Below, piece by piece: positions 7,937-16,660 of a stretch of 64,000 bases of DNA (within the stretch, counting starts at the first letter, position 1; each line of letters opens with the position of its first letter). The position numbers were made by a program, and so were the translations under genes. The DNA is from an uncultured Lachnospiraceae bacterium. GTDB taxonomy: Bacteria; Bacillota; Clostridia; Lachnospirales; Lachnospiraceae. The notes beneath the pieces were generated by a model, which was given only the letters and a program-made list of their open reading frames with translations, did no database searches and was not told the DNA's origin. Location: the NCBI GenBank assembly GCA_947644545.1, contig CANRZW010000015.1, forward strand, positions 19,242 through 83,241, given 5' to 3'.

Positions 7937-9688
7937 ATGATCAAAACACTTGCGGCGCAGATCAAAGAATTTAAGAAAGCATCTGCCCTGACGCCGGTCT
8001 TTATGGTCCTGGAGGTAGTCTTCGAGATGCTGATTCCGCTGATGATGGCCTCCATCATAGATGACGGTGTGGAGGCAGGAAACATGCGCCATATCTATTA
8101 TGTAGGCGCCTTTATGGTAGGAGCGGCGCTGTGCGGGCTGCTGTGCGGTATCATGGGCGGTAAGTTCGGGGCCAGGGCCTCCACGGGATTTGCCCGCAAT
8201 CTGCGGCAGGCGATGTTTGAAAACATTCAGACATTCTCCTTTTCCAATCTGGATAAATTCAGTACGGCCGGGCTGGTGACCAGGCTGACTACGGACGTGA
8301 CGAATATTCAGATGGCATATCAGATGTTATTGCGCATCTGCTTCCGGGCGCCCATCAGCATGATCTGTGCCATGTCCATGGCTTATATGATCAATGCCAG
8401 ACTGGCCACGGTCTATCTGATAGCGCTTGTCCTGTTGGCCTTCGTTCTTTTTTTCATTATAAAAAGAGCGATGAAATATTTCCAGATGGCGTTTCCGAAG
8501 TACGACGAGCTGAATGCCTCCGTGCAGGAGAACGTCAGCGCCATTCGCGTGGTGAAGGCTTATGTGAGGGAGGACTATGAGACCTCCAAATTAAAAAAGG
8601 CCAGTCAGGCCATCTACGACATCTTTCTCAAGGCGGAGAAAAATGTCGTTCTGAACATGCCGGTGATGCAGTTTACGGTCTACACCTGTATCCTGTTGAT
8701 CAGCTGGATGGGGGCGAAGATGATTGTACAGAGCGAGCTGACGACCGGTGAGCTGATGAGTCTGATGGCCTACTGTATGAACATCCTGATGAGCCTGATG
8801 ATGGTAGCCATGATCTTTGTCATGATGAGTATGAGTATCGCCAGCGCCAGACGTATCAGTGAAGTATTGAATGAAAAGAGCGACCTGGCGAATCCCGCCG
8901 ATCCGATCTATGAAGTGCCCTCCGGAGACATCGAGTTCCGGGATGTGAACTTCTCTTATTATCATGATGAGAACAATACGGTCCTGCATGATATCAGTCT
9001 GAAGATCAGGGCCGGTGAGACGGTAGGAATCCTGGGCGGTACGGGAAGCTCTAAGACCAGTCTGGTCAATCTGATCAGCCGGCTGTATGATGTGACGACG
9101 GGGGCTGTTTATGTAGGAGGCCATGACGTGCGGGAGTATGACATGGACAGCCTGCGCAATCAGGTGTCCGTGGTGCTGCAGAAGAACGTGCTGTTCTCGG
9201 GAACGATCCTGGAGAACCTGCGCTGGGGCAATCCCGATGCCAGTGAGGAGGAATGCCGGCGGGTGTGCCGGCTGGCCTGTGCGGATGAGTTCGTGGAGAA
9301 GATGCCGAAGGGATACCATACGTACATAGAACAGGGCGGTTCCAACGTGTCCGGCGGACAGAAACAGCGGTTGTGTATCGCCAGGGCGCTGCTCAAGAAA
9401 CCGAAGGTACTGATCTTGGACGACAGTACCAGCGCCGTGGATACGGCTACGGATGCGAAGATACGCAGGGCTTTCGCGGAGGAGATTCCGGAAACTACGA
9501 AGCTGATCATTGCACAGCGGGTATCCAGCGTCGAACATGCGGATCACATCATTGTCATGGAGGAAGGCCGTATCGACGGCTATGGCACACACGAAGAGCT
9601 GCTGCGGGATAATGAGATCTACCGCGAAGTATATGAGTCCCAGACCGGCGGCAGCGGTGATTTTGATGAAAAGGAGGGGGATGCGTAA
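7937..9688 (+). CDS. ABC exporter subunit with degenerate ATP site (heterodimer half 1)
   Basis: The 583-residue half-transporter has a six-helix membrane domain (about 1-310) fused to a nucleotide-binding domain. Walker A reads GGTGSSKTS, with Ser where Gly is usual. Walker B reads LILDDSTSAVD, where Asp replaces the catalytic Glu. The signature VSGGQKQR is intact. This pattern marks the non-catalytic half of BmrC/LmrC-type heterodimeric drug or peptide exporters. Its stop overlaps the next start (TAATG), so the two are translationally coupled and surely partners. AAAGGAG lies about 15 bases before the ATG, a longer gap than usual. The substrate cannot be told from sequence. Confidence 0.88.
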   Translation: MIKTLAAQIKEFKKASALTPVFMVLEVVFEMLIPLMMASIIDDGVEAGNMRHIYYVGAFMVGAALCGLLCGIMGGKFGARASTGFARNLRQAMFENIQTFSFSNLDKFSTAGLVTRLTTDVTNIQMAYQMLLRICFRAPISMICAMSMAYMINARLATVYLIALVLLAFVLFFIIKRAMKYFQMAFPKYDELNASVQENVSAIRVVKAYVREDYETSKLKKASQAIYDIFLKAEKNVVLNMPVMQFTVYTCILLISWMGAKMIVQSELTTGELMSLMAYCMNILMSLMMVAMIFVMMSMSIASARRISEVLNEKSDLANPADPIYEVPSGDIEFRDVNFSYYHDENNTVLHDISLKIRAGETVGILGGTGSSKTSLVNLISRLYDVTTGAVYVGGHDVREYDMDSLRNQVSVVLQKNVLFSGTILENLRWGNPDASEEECRRVCRLACADEFVEKMPKGYHTYIEQGGSNVSGGQKQRLCIARALLKKPKVLILDDSTSAVDTATDAKIRRAFAEEIPETTKLIIAQRVSSVEHADHIIVMEEGRIDGYGTHEELLRDNEIYREVYESQTGGSGDFDEKEGDA

Positions 9689-11589
9689 TGCCGGGACCGA
9701 TGAGAGGCAGAATGGACGGACATAAGAAGATAGAGAATCCGGGTAAAATCTTTAAGAGATTGATGAAATATGTGATGAAAAGTTACGGGCTGCATCTGGT
9801 TATTGTGGCAGCGCTGATCCTGATCAGCGTGTTGGCTAATGTGCAGGGGACGATGTTTATTCAGAGCCTGATCGACGACTATATCCAGCCCATGCTGACG
9901 ACGGAGGTGGCGGATTATCAGCCGCTGGCAATGGCGATCCTGCGGGTAGCGGGCTTCTATGCCATCGGCGTGGCGGCAGCCTATATTTATAACCGGCTCA
10001 TGATCAATGTGACGCAGGGGGTTCTGCGGAATCTGAGAAATGATCTGTTCTCCCATATGGAGACGCTGCCCATCAAATATTTTGATACCCATTCTCATGG
10101 GGATATCATGTCCATCTATACCAATGATACGGAGACGATCAGACAGATGGTCAGCCAGAGTATGCCGCAGGTGTTCAACAGTGCAATCACCGTTGTCAGC
10201 GTCTTTATCAGCATGGTTGTCTTAAGCGTGCCGCTGACGATTGTGACCCTTGTGATGGTGGCGGTCATGTTAGTGGTGACAGCCAAGACGGCCGGAATCA
10301 GCGGGCGGTATTTCCTGCAGCAGCAGAGAGATATCGGTAAGGTAAATGGTTTTATTGAGGAAATGATGGAAGGGCAGAAGGTGGTGAAAGTCTTCTGTCA
10401 TGAGGAGGAGAATATCCGGCAATTCCGTGAATTGAATGATAATCTCTATCACAGTGCGGATAAGGCCAATTATCTGGTCAATATCGTGGGTCCGGTGAAC
10501 ATGCAGCTTGGTAATGTGAGTTACGTTGTCTGCGCGATCGTGGGCGGCGCGCTGGCACTCTCCGGAATCACCGGCCTGTCGCTGGGATCGCTGGCCAGCT
10601 TCCTGACGTTCAACAAGAGCTTTAATATGCCGATCAACCAGATCAGCCAGCAATTGAATGCGATTGTGATGGCCATGGCCGGTGCGGAGCGTATCTTCAA
10701 GCTGTTGGATGAAGAGCCGGAGACGGATGACGGCTATGTGACGCTTGTTCATGTGAAAGAGGAGAACGGCAGACTGGCAGAGAGCAGCTCACGTACCGGG
10801 CGCTGGGCATGGCGGCATGAGCACCAGGCGGATCACTCCGTGGATTATGTGGAGCTGAAAGGTGATGTGGTGTTTGACGGCGTCGATTTTGGCTACAATG
10901 ACGAGAAGATCGTGCTGCATGACGTGGAGCTTTTTGCCACACCGGGACAGAAGATTGCCTTCGTGGGTTCTACCGGAGCCGGCAAGACCACGATCACCAA
11001 TCTGATCAACCGTTTCTATGATATTCAGGACGGTAAGATCCGCTATGACGGCATCAATGTGAATAAGATTAAGAAGGCGGACCTGCGGCGCTCTCTCGGT
11101 ATCGTGCTGCAGGACACTCATCTTTTTACAGGCACGGTTATGGATAACATTCGTTATGGTAAGTTGGACGCCACGGATGAGGAGGTCATTGCGGCGGCGA
11201 AGCTGGCCAATGCGGACGGCTTTATCAGGCATTTGCCGGAGGGGTATGACACGGTGCTGACAGGGGACGGCGCCAACTTAAGCCAGGGACAGAGACAGCT
11301 TCTGGCCATCGCCAGAGCAGCCATCGCCGATCCGCCGGTGTTGATCTTAGATGAGGCCACCAGTTCCATTGATACCAGAACGGAGCGTATCGTGCAGGAC
11401 GGTATGGATAAGCTGATGAAGGGCCGGACCACGTTTGTGATCGCCCACAGGCTTTCCACCGTCAAGAATTCCGACTGCATCATGGTGTTGGAGCAGGGAA
11501 GGATCATAGAGCGCGGCACCCACGACCAGCTGATCGAGGAACAGGGGAAATACTATCAGCTGTATACGGGGAATGCGATTGCGACGTGA
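9688..11589 (+). CDS. ABC exporter subunit with catalytic ATP site (heterodimer half 2)
   Basis: This 633-residue half-transporter is the BmrD/LmrD-like partner. It has an N-terminal extension of about 30 residues, six membrane helices, and a nucleotide-binding domain with canonical Walker A GSTGAGKTT and Walker B LILDEATSSID including the catalytic Glu. The signature is NLSQGQRQ, with Gln in place of the first Gly, as is common in this subunit type. A 35-residue charged insertion (around 355-390) separates the membrane and ATPase domains. The start overlaps the preceding stop by one base. Confidence 0.88.
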   Translation: MPGPMRGRMDGHKKIENPGKIFKRLMKYVMKSYGLHLVIVAALILISVLANVQGTMFIQSLIDDYIQPMLTTEVADYQPLAMAILRVAGFYAIGVAAAYIYNRLMINVTQGVLRNLRNDLFSHMETLPIKYFDTHSHGDIMSIYTNDTETIRQMVSQSMPQVFNSAITVVSVFISMVVLSVPLTIVTLVMVAVMLVVTAKTAGISGRYFLQQQRDIGKVNGFIEEMMEGQKVVKVFCHEEENIRQFRELNDNLYHSADKANYLVNIVGPVNMQLGNVSYVVCAIVGGALALSGITGLSLGSLASFLTFNKSFNMPINQISQQLNAIVMAMAGAERIFKLLDEEPETDDGYVTLVHVKEENGRLAESSSRTGRWAWRHEHQADHSVDYVELKGDVVFDGVDFGYNDEKIVLHDVELFATPGQKIAFVGSTGAGKTTITNLINRFYDIQDGKIRYDGINVNKIKKADLRRSLGIVLQDTHLFTGTVMDNIRYGKLDATDEEVIAAAKLANADGFIRHLPEGYDTVLTGDGANLSQGQRQLLAIARAAIADPPVLILDEATSSIDTRTERIVQDGMDKLMKGRTTFVIAHRLSTVKNSDCIMVLEQGRIIERGTHDQLIEEQGKYYQLYTGNAIAT

Positions 11590-11620
11590 CGGCCGGATTA
11601 CAGGCACGGAGGTTTCCTTT

Positions 11621-12697
11621 ATGAAGAAAGGTAAGAAACTTTTATTTTGGCTGTCTGCATTATTGCTGACAGCCGTGATCAGTATTCCTCTGCTGGGGAA
11701 CCTATCCGGGGAGACTTTGGTGCAGGCTTCAGGCCGGCAGGGGAAGAAGGGGGCACAGGCGACAGAGCTCACGGTTCATTATCTGGATGTCGGGCAGGGA
11801 GATTGTATCCTGGTGGAGTGCGACGGCGAAGCTATGCTGATTGACGCCGGGGACAACGACCAGGGTACGAAGATCCAGAACTATCTCATGAAGCAGGGTG
11901 TGAAGGAACTGAAATATGCCGTGGGCACCCACCCGGATGCGGACCATATCGGCGGTCTGGATGTGATCCTCTATAAATTTGACTGCGGTAAGGTGATGAT
12001 GCCGGATATGACAAAGGATACCGCGGCCTACCGGGATGTAGTGGACACGATGAAACAGCGGGGGTATCAGAACAGCTTGCCGGAGCCAGGAGACAGTTTC
12101 AGACTTGGCAGCGCCGTGTGTACGGTATTAGGGCCGGTGGACAGCTATGAAGATGCCAACAATAACTCGATCGTGTTGAAGATCGAACATGGAGACAACA
12201 GTTTCCTCTTTATGGGAGATGCGGAGGAGGCGGCGGAAGCCGATCTTATAGAAAGCGGCAGGGATATGGCGGCAGATGTGCTGAAAGTGGGACATCACGG
12301 CAGCCATTCCTCGTCTTCTAAGGAGTTCCTGGAGGCGGCGGATCCGTCCTATGCGGTGATCAGCTGTGGGGAGGACAACAGTTATGGGCATCCCCATGCG
12401 GAAACCCTCAACAATCTGCGGGCCATGGGCGTGGAGGTGTTTCGGAGCGATGAGCAGGGCACGATCCTGGCGGTATCCGACGGCAGCAAGATCACATGGA
12501 ACAGTGCACCTTCCGACAGCTGGAAGGCAGGGGAAGCGTCGGCTGCAGGCAGTTATATAGGGAATAAGAATAACGGTAAGCTGCACAGGGCCGGCTGTAA
12601 TTCTCTTCCCATGGAGAAAAACCAGGTGTTATTTTCTACCAGGGAAGAGGCCGTGACAGCCGGTTATGATGACCCGTGTAAGAGATGTAATCCGTAG
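11621..12697 (+). CDS. Secreted ComEC/Rec2-like metallo-beta-lactamase-fold hydrolase
   Basis: The 358-residue protein has a signal or anchor helix (about 6-28) and a metallo-beta-lactamase domain of the type found at the C-terminus of ComEC: YLDVGQGDCILVE, LIDAGDN, the metal-binding GTHPDADHIGG, GDAEEAAE and KVGHHGSHSSS. A C-terminal tail carries HRAGCNSL and DPCKRCNP, resembling the Ada-type cysteine/zinc-binding tail seen on some secreted nucleases. Stand-alone relatives are extracellular; nuclease or phosphodiesterase activity is plausible but unproven. I chose the ATG at 11621 because GGAGG precedes it and it begins the signal peptide. It lies 31 bp after the exporter and may share its transcript. 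Confidence 0.8.
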   Translation: MKKGKKLLFWLSALLLTAVISIPLLGNLSGETLVQASGRQGKKGAQATELTVHYLDVGQGDCILVECDGEAMLIDAGDNDQGTKIQNYLMKQGVKELKYAVGTHPDADHIGGLDVILYKFDCGKVMMPDMTKDTAAYRDVVDTMKQRGYQNSLPEPGDSFRLGSAVCTVLGPVDSYEDANNNSIVLKIEHGDNSFLFMGDAEEAAEADLIESGRDMAADVLKVGHHGSHSSSSKEFLEAADPSYAVISCGEDNSYGHPHAETLNNLRAMGVEVFRSDEQGTILAVSDGSKITWNSAPSDSWKAGEASAAGSYIGNKNNGKLHRAGCNSLPMEKNQVLFSTREEAVTAGYDDPCKRCNP

Positions 12698-12711
12698 AGT
12701 CTGCCAGGTTC

Positions 12712-13956
12712 TTACATGGATCTGCGGCAGTAAGTCCTCACGGTCAGCCAGAGAAAGAGCGGAATCTCCAGCGCCGGAACGGCGAGCAGCAGCCAGGGCG
12801 TCCACACCGAGAGCGGGCCGGCTTTCAGAAATTCAAAGTCGGTCAGGGCATACAGGAAGGCGTTGTTGCCGCCAAGAGCACCGGAAGGCAGCAGGACCCG
12901 CAGATAGGACCCGAGTATGCCGCCGATCAGCATATAGAAAAGCGTCGGCAGGAGTGCGAAGGCGATGGTCAGTCCGGTAGCGATCGTGGTATTCCTGCAC
13001 GCGGCGGACAGGAAGAGCGTGAAGCAGATGCTGGCAAGCAATGTGATGAATCCGCTCAGCATGATAAGATTCTGCAGCTCTCCTACATTCAGATCAAGCA
13101 GGCTAACCACGGAAAACAGGATCTGCATGGAGGTCTGTCGGCATTCCCAGCCAAACAGGCTGTTGGAGATGATCTGGAAGAGGAACATGCAGGGGATAAA
13201 AGCAGCGATCCCGATGCTCAGGGCAGCGAGGATCTTGACGAGCGCAAGCCTTTTTCTGCCATGTCTTGTGCTGCGCAGGATATCGTCTGCTCCGGTCTGG
13301 TATTCACAGCAGAAAAGAGGGGCGGTGATCATCATGCACAGAAACATAAGCAGGAAAAGATACATGCCTTCGTATTCGGTCATGTTGCTGCCATAGCCGG
13401 GATAGTAGTAAAATGGCATCTTTACCTTTTCATACATCCGTACGGCGGTCCGCTGTGCCTGGGGATTGTCTTTCTGTTCCATCCGCATCAGGTCGGCGAT
13501 ATGACTCTGGCAGCGGTCATAGAAGGCCAGGGCATCTTCGGCGGAGATATCCGTATATTCCGGGGCCAGTCCGCTGACCGGATCTGCCATGGCTTCATGC
13601 AGCCTTTGCAGCAGAGGCCGCCAGGGATAGATTTCCTGTACTTTCAGGGTCAGAGGGAAGTCCTCGTTATAGAAATCACCGTAGATCTCCAGATTTTTGT
13701 GGTAGTAAGAGAGTCCCTCGGCCAGTTTCTGCGGGGTTACTTCTCCGGCGGAGGGCGCTTCCATCTGCTTCTTCCGGGCAAGCGCTTCCGGTCCTTCTAT
13801 CGTGATCTTTCTTCCGTTTTCTTCATAGGTATAGCGTTCATAAGTGACCGGTACCCAGGCCATGAAAGCTGACAGCGCCAGCGTTGCCGCCAGAAACAGA
13901 AGGGTGCTGCGGGTTCTTAGAATACGTTTCATTTCTTGTCTGTATAATTTCCACAT
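12712..13956 (-). CDS. ABC-2-type transporter permease
   Basis: The protein of about 414 residues has one N-terminal helix, a long extracytoplasmic region (about 45-200) and a block of five or six helices, the architecture of ABC-2 permeases. It is the last gene of a minus-strand operon with its ATPase, an unknown membrane protein and an ECF sigma factor. I prefer the inner ATG (MWKLYRQE, 13956) because GGAG sits seven bases upstream, inside the longer ORF start used by the track (13968). The export substrate is unknown; such permeases often give resistance to, or export, peptides and drugs. It converges with the ComEC-like gene, 14 bp away. Confidence 0.78.
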   Translation of the reverse strand: MWKLYRQEMKRILRTRSTLLFLAATLALSAFMAWVPVTYERYTYEENGRKITIEGPEALARKKQMEAPSAGEVTPQKLAEGLSYYHKNLEIYGDFYNEDFPLTLKVQEIYPWRPLLQRLHEAMADPVSGLAPEYTDISAEDALAFYDRCQSHIADLMRMEQKDNPQAQRTAVRMYEKVKMPFYYYPGYGSNMTEYEGMYLFLLMFLCMMITAPLFCCEYQTGADDILRSTRHGRKRLALVKILAALSIGIAAFIPCMFLFQIISNSLFGWECRQTSMQILFSVVSLLDLNVGELQNLIMLSGFITLLASICFTLFLSAACRNTTIATGLTIAFALLPTLFYMLIGGILGSYLRVLLPSGALGGNNAFLYALTDFEFLKAGPLSVWTPWLLLAVPALEIPLFLWLTVRTYCRRSM

Positions 13957-14057
13957 AGTTTTCTCCATTAAAAATTTTAATTTTCAATCTTGCTATCCTT
14001 TCATAGTACTGTCCTTGTCATCTGCCCTTGCCAGGGGAAGCTGCGTATGTCTTTGGA

Positions 14058-14101
14058 AATTGTGTTCTCGTTCTCAGCGTAAAGCGCTTCGGCGTGGAGG
14101 T
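14058..14101. repeat. Dispersed stem-loop element, partial copy
   Basis: The core CTCAGCGTAAAGCGCTTCGG (14073-14092) is found again with one mismatch at 42497-42516, and the flanks also align. It contains the palindrome AGCG-taaa-gCGCT. It lies between the ATPase and permease genes of the sigma/ABC operon, where the 175-bp gap has no gene. Confidence 0.5.
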
Positions 14102-14130
14102 AAAGATGACTTGGAGAGATTCAGGCCGCG

Positions 14131-15009
14131 TTACCGCCTGGGAAACAGTTCCAGATACAGGTCTTCCAGACGGGGCTCCTGCGGCCTTGCCTGGGGGATA
14201 TCGTCCGGATTTCCCAGATAGCGGAGGGAAACGCTGCCGTCGGCTTCATTGCGCACATTGACTACCTGGACTTTCTGTTCCCAGCGGCTTAAGTCATGAG
14301 GATTGATGGCGGCCTCGAAGACCTTTCCCTCCATCTGTACCACCAGTTCCTGTGTCGAGCCGGTCTGCAGGATGGAGCCGTTCTTCATGATCGCGTTTCT
14401 GGTCGCGATATATTCGATATCGGACACGATATGGGTGGAGATCAGGACGATCCTGTTGTGGGCAAATTCTGACAGCAGATTACGAAAACGGACGCGTTCG
14501 CCAGGATCCAGGCCGCTGGTAGGCTCATCGAGCACAAGAAATTCGGGATCGTTTAAAAGCGCCTGTCCAATGCCGACACGCCGCTTCATGCCGCCGGAAA
14601 GCCTGGTGATTCTTTTCCTGCGCACCTCTTCCAGTGACAGACGGGTTAACAGCTCGTCAATCTTTAGGCGTGCCTGTTTGTCGGTCAGACCTTTCAGGGC
14701 AGCGATATATTCCAGATACTGCTGTACGGTAAATTCCGGATAGAAGCCGAACTCCTGGGGCAGATAGCCGATCACATCCCGGTAGGCGTCGCCCAGATCG
14801 TCAATCGATACGCCGTCATAGCAGATCCGGCCGCAGGTGGGCTTCATGATACCGCAGATCATGCGCATTAAAGTAGTCTTGCCGGAACCGTTAGCGCCCA
14901 GCAGCCCCCATACACCGGGCCCAAGCTGCAGGCTGATGTCGTCTACGGCCGTCTTCCTGTTCTTTCTTTCTTTGAATTGTTTGGATACATGTTCCAATGT
15001 GAGTTCCAT
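14131..15009 (-). CDS. ABC-2-type transporter ATP-binding protein
   Basis: The 292-residue ATPase is complete: Walker A GANGSGKTT (about 36-44), Q-loop GYLPQEFGFYPE, signature RLSGGMKRRVGIGQ, Walker B LVLDEPTSGLDP, and H-loop ISTHIVSDIE. A C-terminal extension of about 70 residues follows, common in drug/bacteriocin-type exporters. AGGAGG precedes the ATG at a normal distance. It should energise the permease encoded 175 bp downstream; the stem-loop repeat between the two genes may affect relative expression. Confidence 0.88.
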   Translation of the reverse strand: MELTLEHVSKQFKERKNRKTAVDDISLQLGPGVWGLLGANGSGKTTLMRMICGIMKPTCGRICYDGVSIDDLGDAYRDVIGYLPQEFGFYPEFTVQQYLEYIAALKGLTDKQARLKIDELLTRLSLEEVRRKRITRLSGGMKRRVGIGQALLNDPEFLVLDEPTSGLDPGERVRFRNLLSEFAHNRIVLISTHIVSDIEYIATRNAIMKNGSILQTGSTQELVVQMEGKVFEAAINPHDLSRWEQKVQVVNVRNEADGSVSLRYLGNPDDIPQARPQEPRLEDLYLELFPRR

Positions 15010-15088
15010 AAATACCTCCTGTTATGTTATATTACGTCATGCGCTATATTGCGCTAGCTTCTGTTGAAGATAATGCTGCGTTCTGCGT

Positions 15089-15862
15089 TCAGAACATCGT
15101 TTCCGTGCAGCCTGTGATCCACAGCTTTCTGTATTCGTGGCACAGAATGCCAAGGCAGAGCAGGGCGTACAGACACCAGAACAAGGGCCTGCCATGCAAA
15201 GAAGCATGCCTGTACCAGTCCAGGATCCGGCTCATCAATAGAGTCGTGGCGGCGGCCAGCAGAACGGCCCGTCGTTCAAATCCGGACGGCGTTGTGCGGA
15301 TCCACAGCATCAGGCAGGTGGCGGTGGTGGTCAGAAACGGGATCACGAGAGAAATAAATATGACTGAACCGGTCAAACCATATTGCCATACGATGACTGC
15401 CAGCACGGTCAGCATTGTCAGATCTCCGATTCCGATAAAAAGAAGCTGTGCGGCCAAACTTCCCCTGACGGAGAAGCGGGTTGACTGCTCCAGTTCCAGC
15501 ATCCGGTATCGGGAGGATCTTCTAAGAAGCGGAACGGCGCTCAGGACTACGATTCCGCTGCAATAGCAGAGAAATTTCGGCAGGGTGTCGGCAAACCACT
15601 CCAGGGCGGTATCTTTGTACAGACAGAAGAAAGCGGTACAGAGTGCAGCCAGTACCATGCCCTGTAAGAACCAGATCTTCCAGACGAAAAATCCAAGCTG
15701 TTTCCGGATCAGACCGCCGAGGGAGAGGGAAGAACTGCGCCTGGCAGCAGCATCGGCGCACAGAGAAATCCGGGCGCGCCTTTTGGTGTCCTCCATATGG
15801 GGACCGTAGGCTATGTTTCTTTCCACCGCGAGAAAGGTGTTCCATTGTTCCGTGTTTTTCAT
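15089..15862 (-). CDS. Uncharacterised membrane protein in sigma factor/ABC operon
   Basis: The family is not recognised. The protein of about 257 residues has a soluble N-terminus (about 1-55, containing MKNTEQWNTFLAVERNIA) followed by six or seven hydrophobic segments. It sits between an ECF sigma gene (51 bp upstream) and an ABC-2 ATPase gene (79 bp downstream). By position it could be an anti-sigma factor or an accessory component of the exporter; there is no zinc-binding anti-sigma motif. I chose the ATG at 15862 because GGAG precedes it; the ORF-track start at 15916 overlaps the sigma gene and has no such site. Confidence 0.65.
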   Translation of the reverse strand: MKNTEQWNTFLAVERNIAYGPHMEDTKRRARISLCADAAARRSSSLSLGGLIRKQLGFFVWKIWFLQGMVLAALCTAFFCLYKDTALEWFADTLPKFLCYCSGIVVLSAVPLLRRSSRYRMLELEQSTRFSVRGSLAAQLLFIGIGDLTMLTVLAVIVWQYGLTGSVIFISLVIPFLTTTATCLMLWIRTTPSGFERRAVLLAAATTLLMSRILDWYRHASLHGRPLFWCLYALLCLGILCHEYRKLWITGCTETMF

Positions 15863-15912
15863 AAAATCTCCATTCTGCCGGGTGCTTTGCGGCGGTGTTA
15901 TGGTTAGTGAAA

Positions 15913-16434
15913 TCAATCTTCCAGATATGTCCGCATCTTTTTCACTGCTCTGCTGAGTTTCGTCTGCACGGTGCGCAGCGGTTGTCCGGTAACGGCGGCG
16001 ATTTCCCGCAGGGTCAGTTCTTGTCCATAGCGCAGCAGGATCAGTTCCCGCTGGTCATCTTGCAGTTTGGTAAAGACTGTGGCCAGAAGCTGTCGGTCCT
16101 CGGCCGCCTGGTAACCGGATTCCGTACGGCAGATAACGTGGTTTGGTTCCTCGGGAAACGGTTCCGACGGCAGAAGGCGCCGCCGGAGGTCAGTGCAGGT
16201 ATTGGCAGCGATCCGGTAGAGGAAGGCTTTGAACTGCCCTCTGTGTTCATAGCGGCCGATAAACCGCACCAGTTTCAGGAAGGTTTCCTGGGCTGCATCC
16301 TGCGCACTCTCCGCATCCGGCATATGCCACAGGCAATAGCGGAGAATGGCAGGGTAATACAGTTCAATCAGTTCGTCCAGACATTCCTGTCTGCCCTTTT
16401 GAATCTGTCTGATCAGTTCCTCTTCGCGTGTCAA
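15913..16434 (-). CDS. ECF-type RNA polymerase sigma factor
   Basis: The 173-residue protein has sigma region 2 (about 20-90, with YYPAILRYCLWHMPDAESAQ and AFLYRIAANTCTDL) and region 4 (about 115-170, LQDDQRELILLRYGQELT and a helix-turn-helix ending TVQTKLSRAVKKM), with no region 3. This is the extracytoplasmic-function class. It heads an operon with an unknown membrane protein and an ABC-2 exporter, so it probably controls that operon in response to envelope or antibiotic stress. A TATAAT-like -10 lies on the minus strand near 16514-16519, without a clear -35. Confidence 0.87.
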   Translation of the reverse strand: MTREEELIRQIQKGRQECLDELIELYYPAILRYCLWHMPDAESAQDAAQETFLKLVRFIGRYEHRGQFKAFLYRIAANTCTDLRRRLLPSEPFPEEPNHVICRTESGYQAAEDRQLLATVFTKLQDDQRELILLRYGQELTLREIAAVTGQPLRTVQTKLSRAVKKMRTYLED

Positions 16435-16589
16435 AGTGATATCCTGCCTTCCTGTGGTCTGTATTGAGATCTTACCTGCTGCACCGACCGGGGTGTTTTC
16501 CTGGTCTTTGCTTATTATAACGTGGGGCTGACGGCATATGATTCAGAAAGGTGAAAATTTTGTTCGCGAGAGCTTTTTGGTATTTGGAA

Positions 16590-16618
16590 TTGAAATCTTT
16601 CTTAATTAATAGTAAAAT
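16590..16618 (+). promoter_or_regulatory. Promoter of the OFA transporter gene
   Basis: TTGAAA (16590-16595), 17-base spacer, TAAAAT (16613-16618). It stands about 43 bp before the ATG, in the spacer shared with the divergent sigma-factor gene. Confidence 0.55.
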
Positions 16619-16660
16619 AGATAAAAGATTTTAAAGACGAAAGAGAGGATAGAGTTCAAC

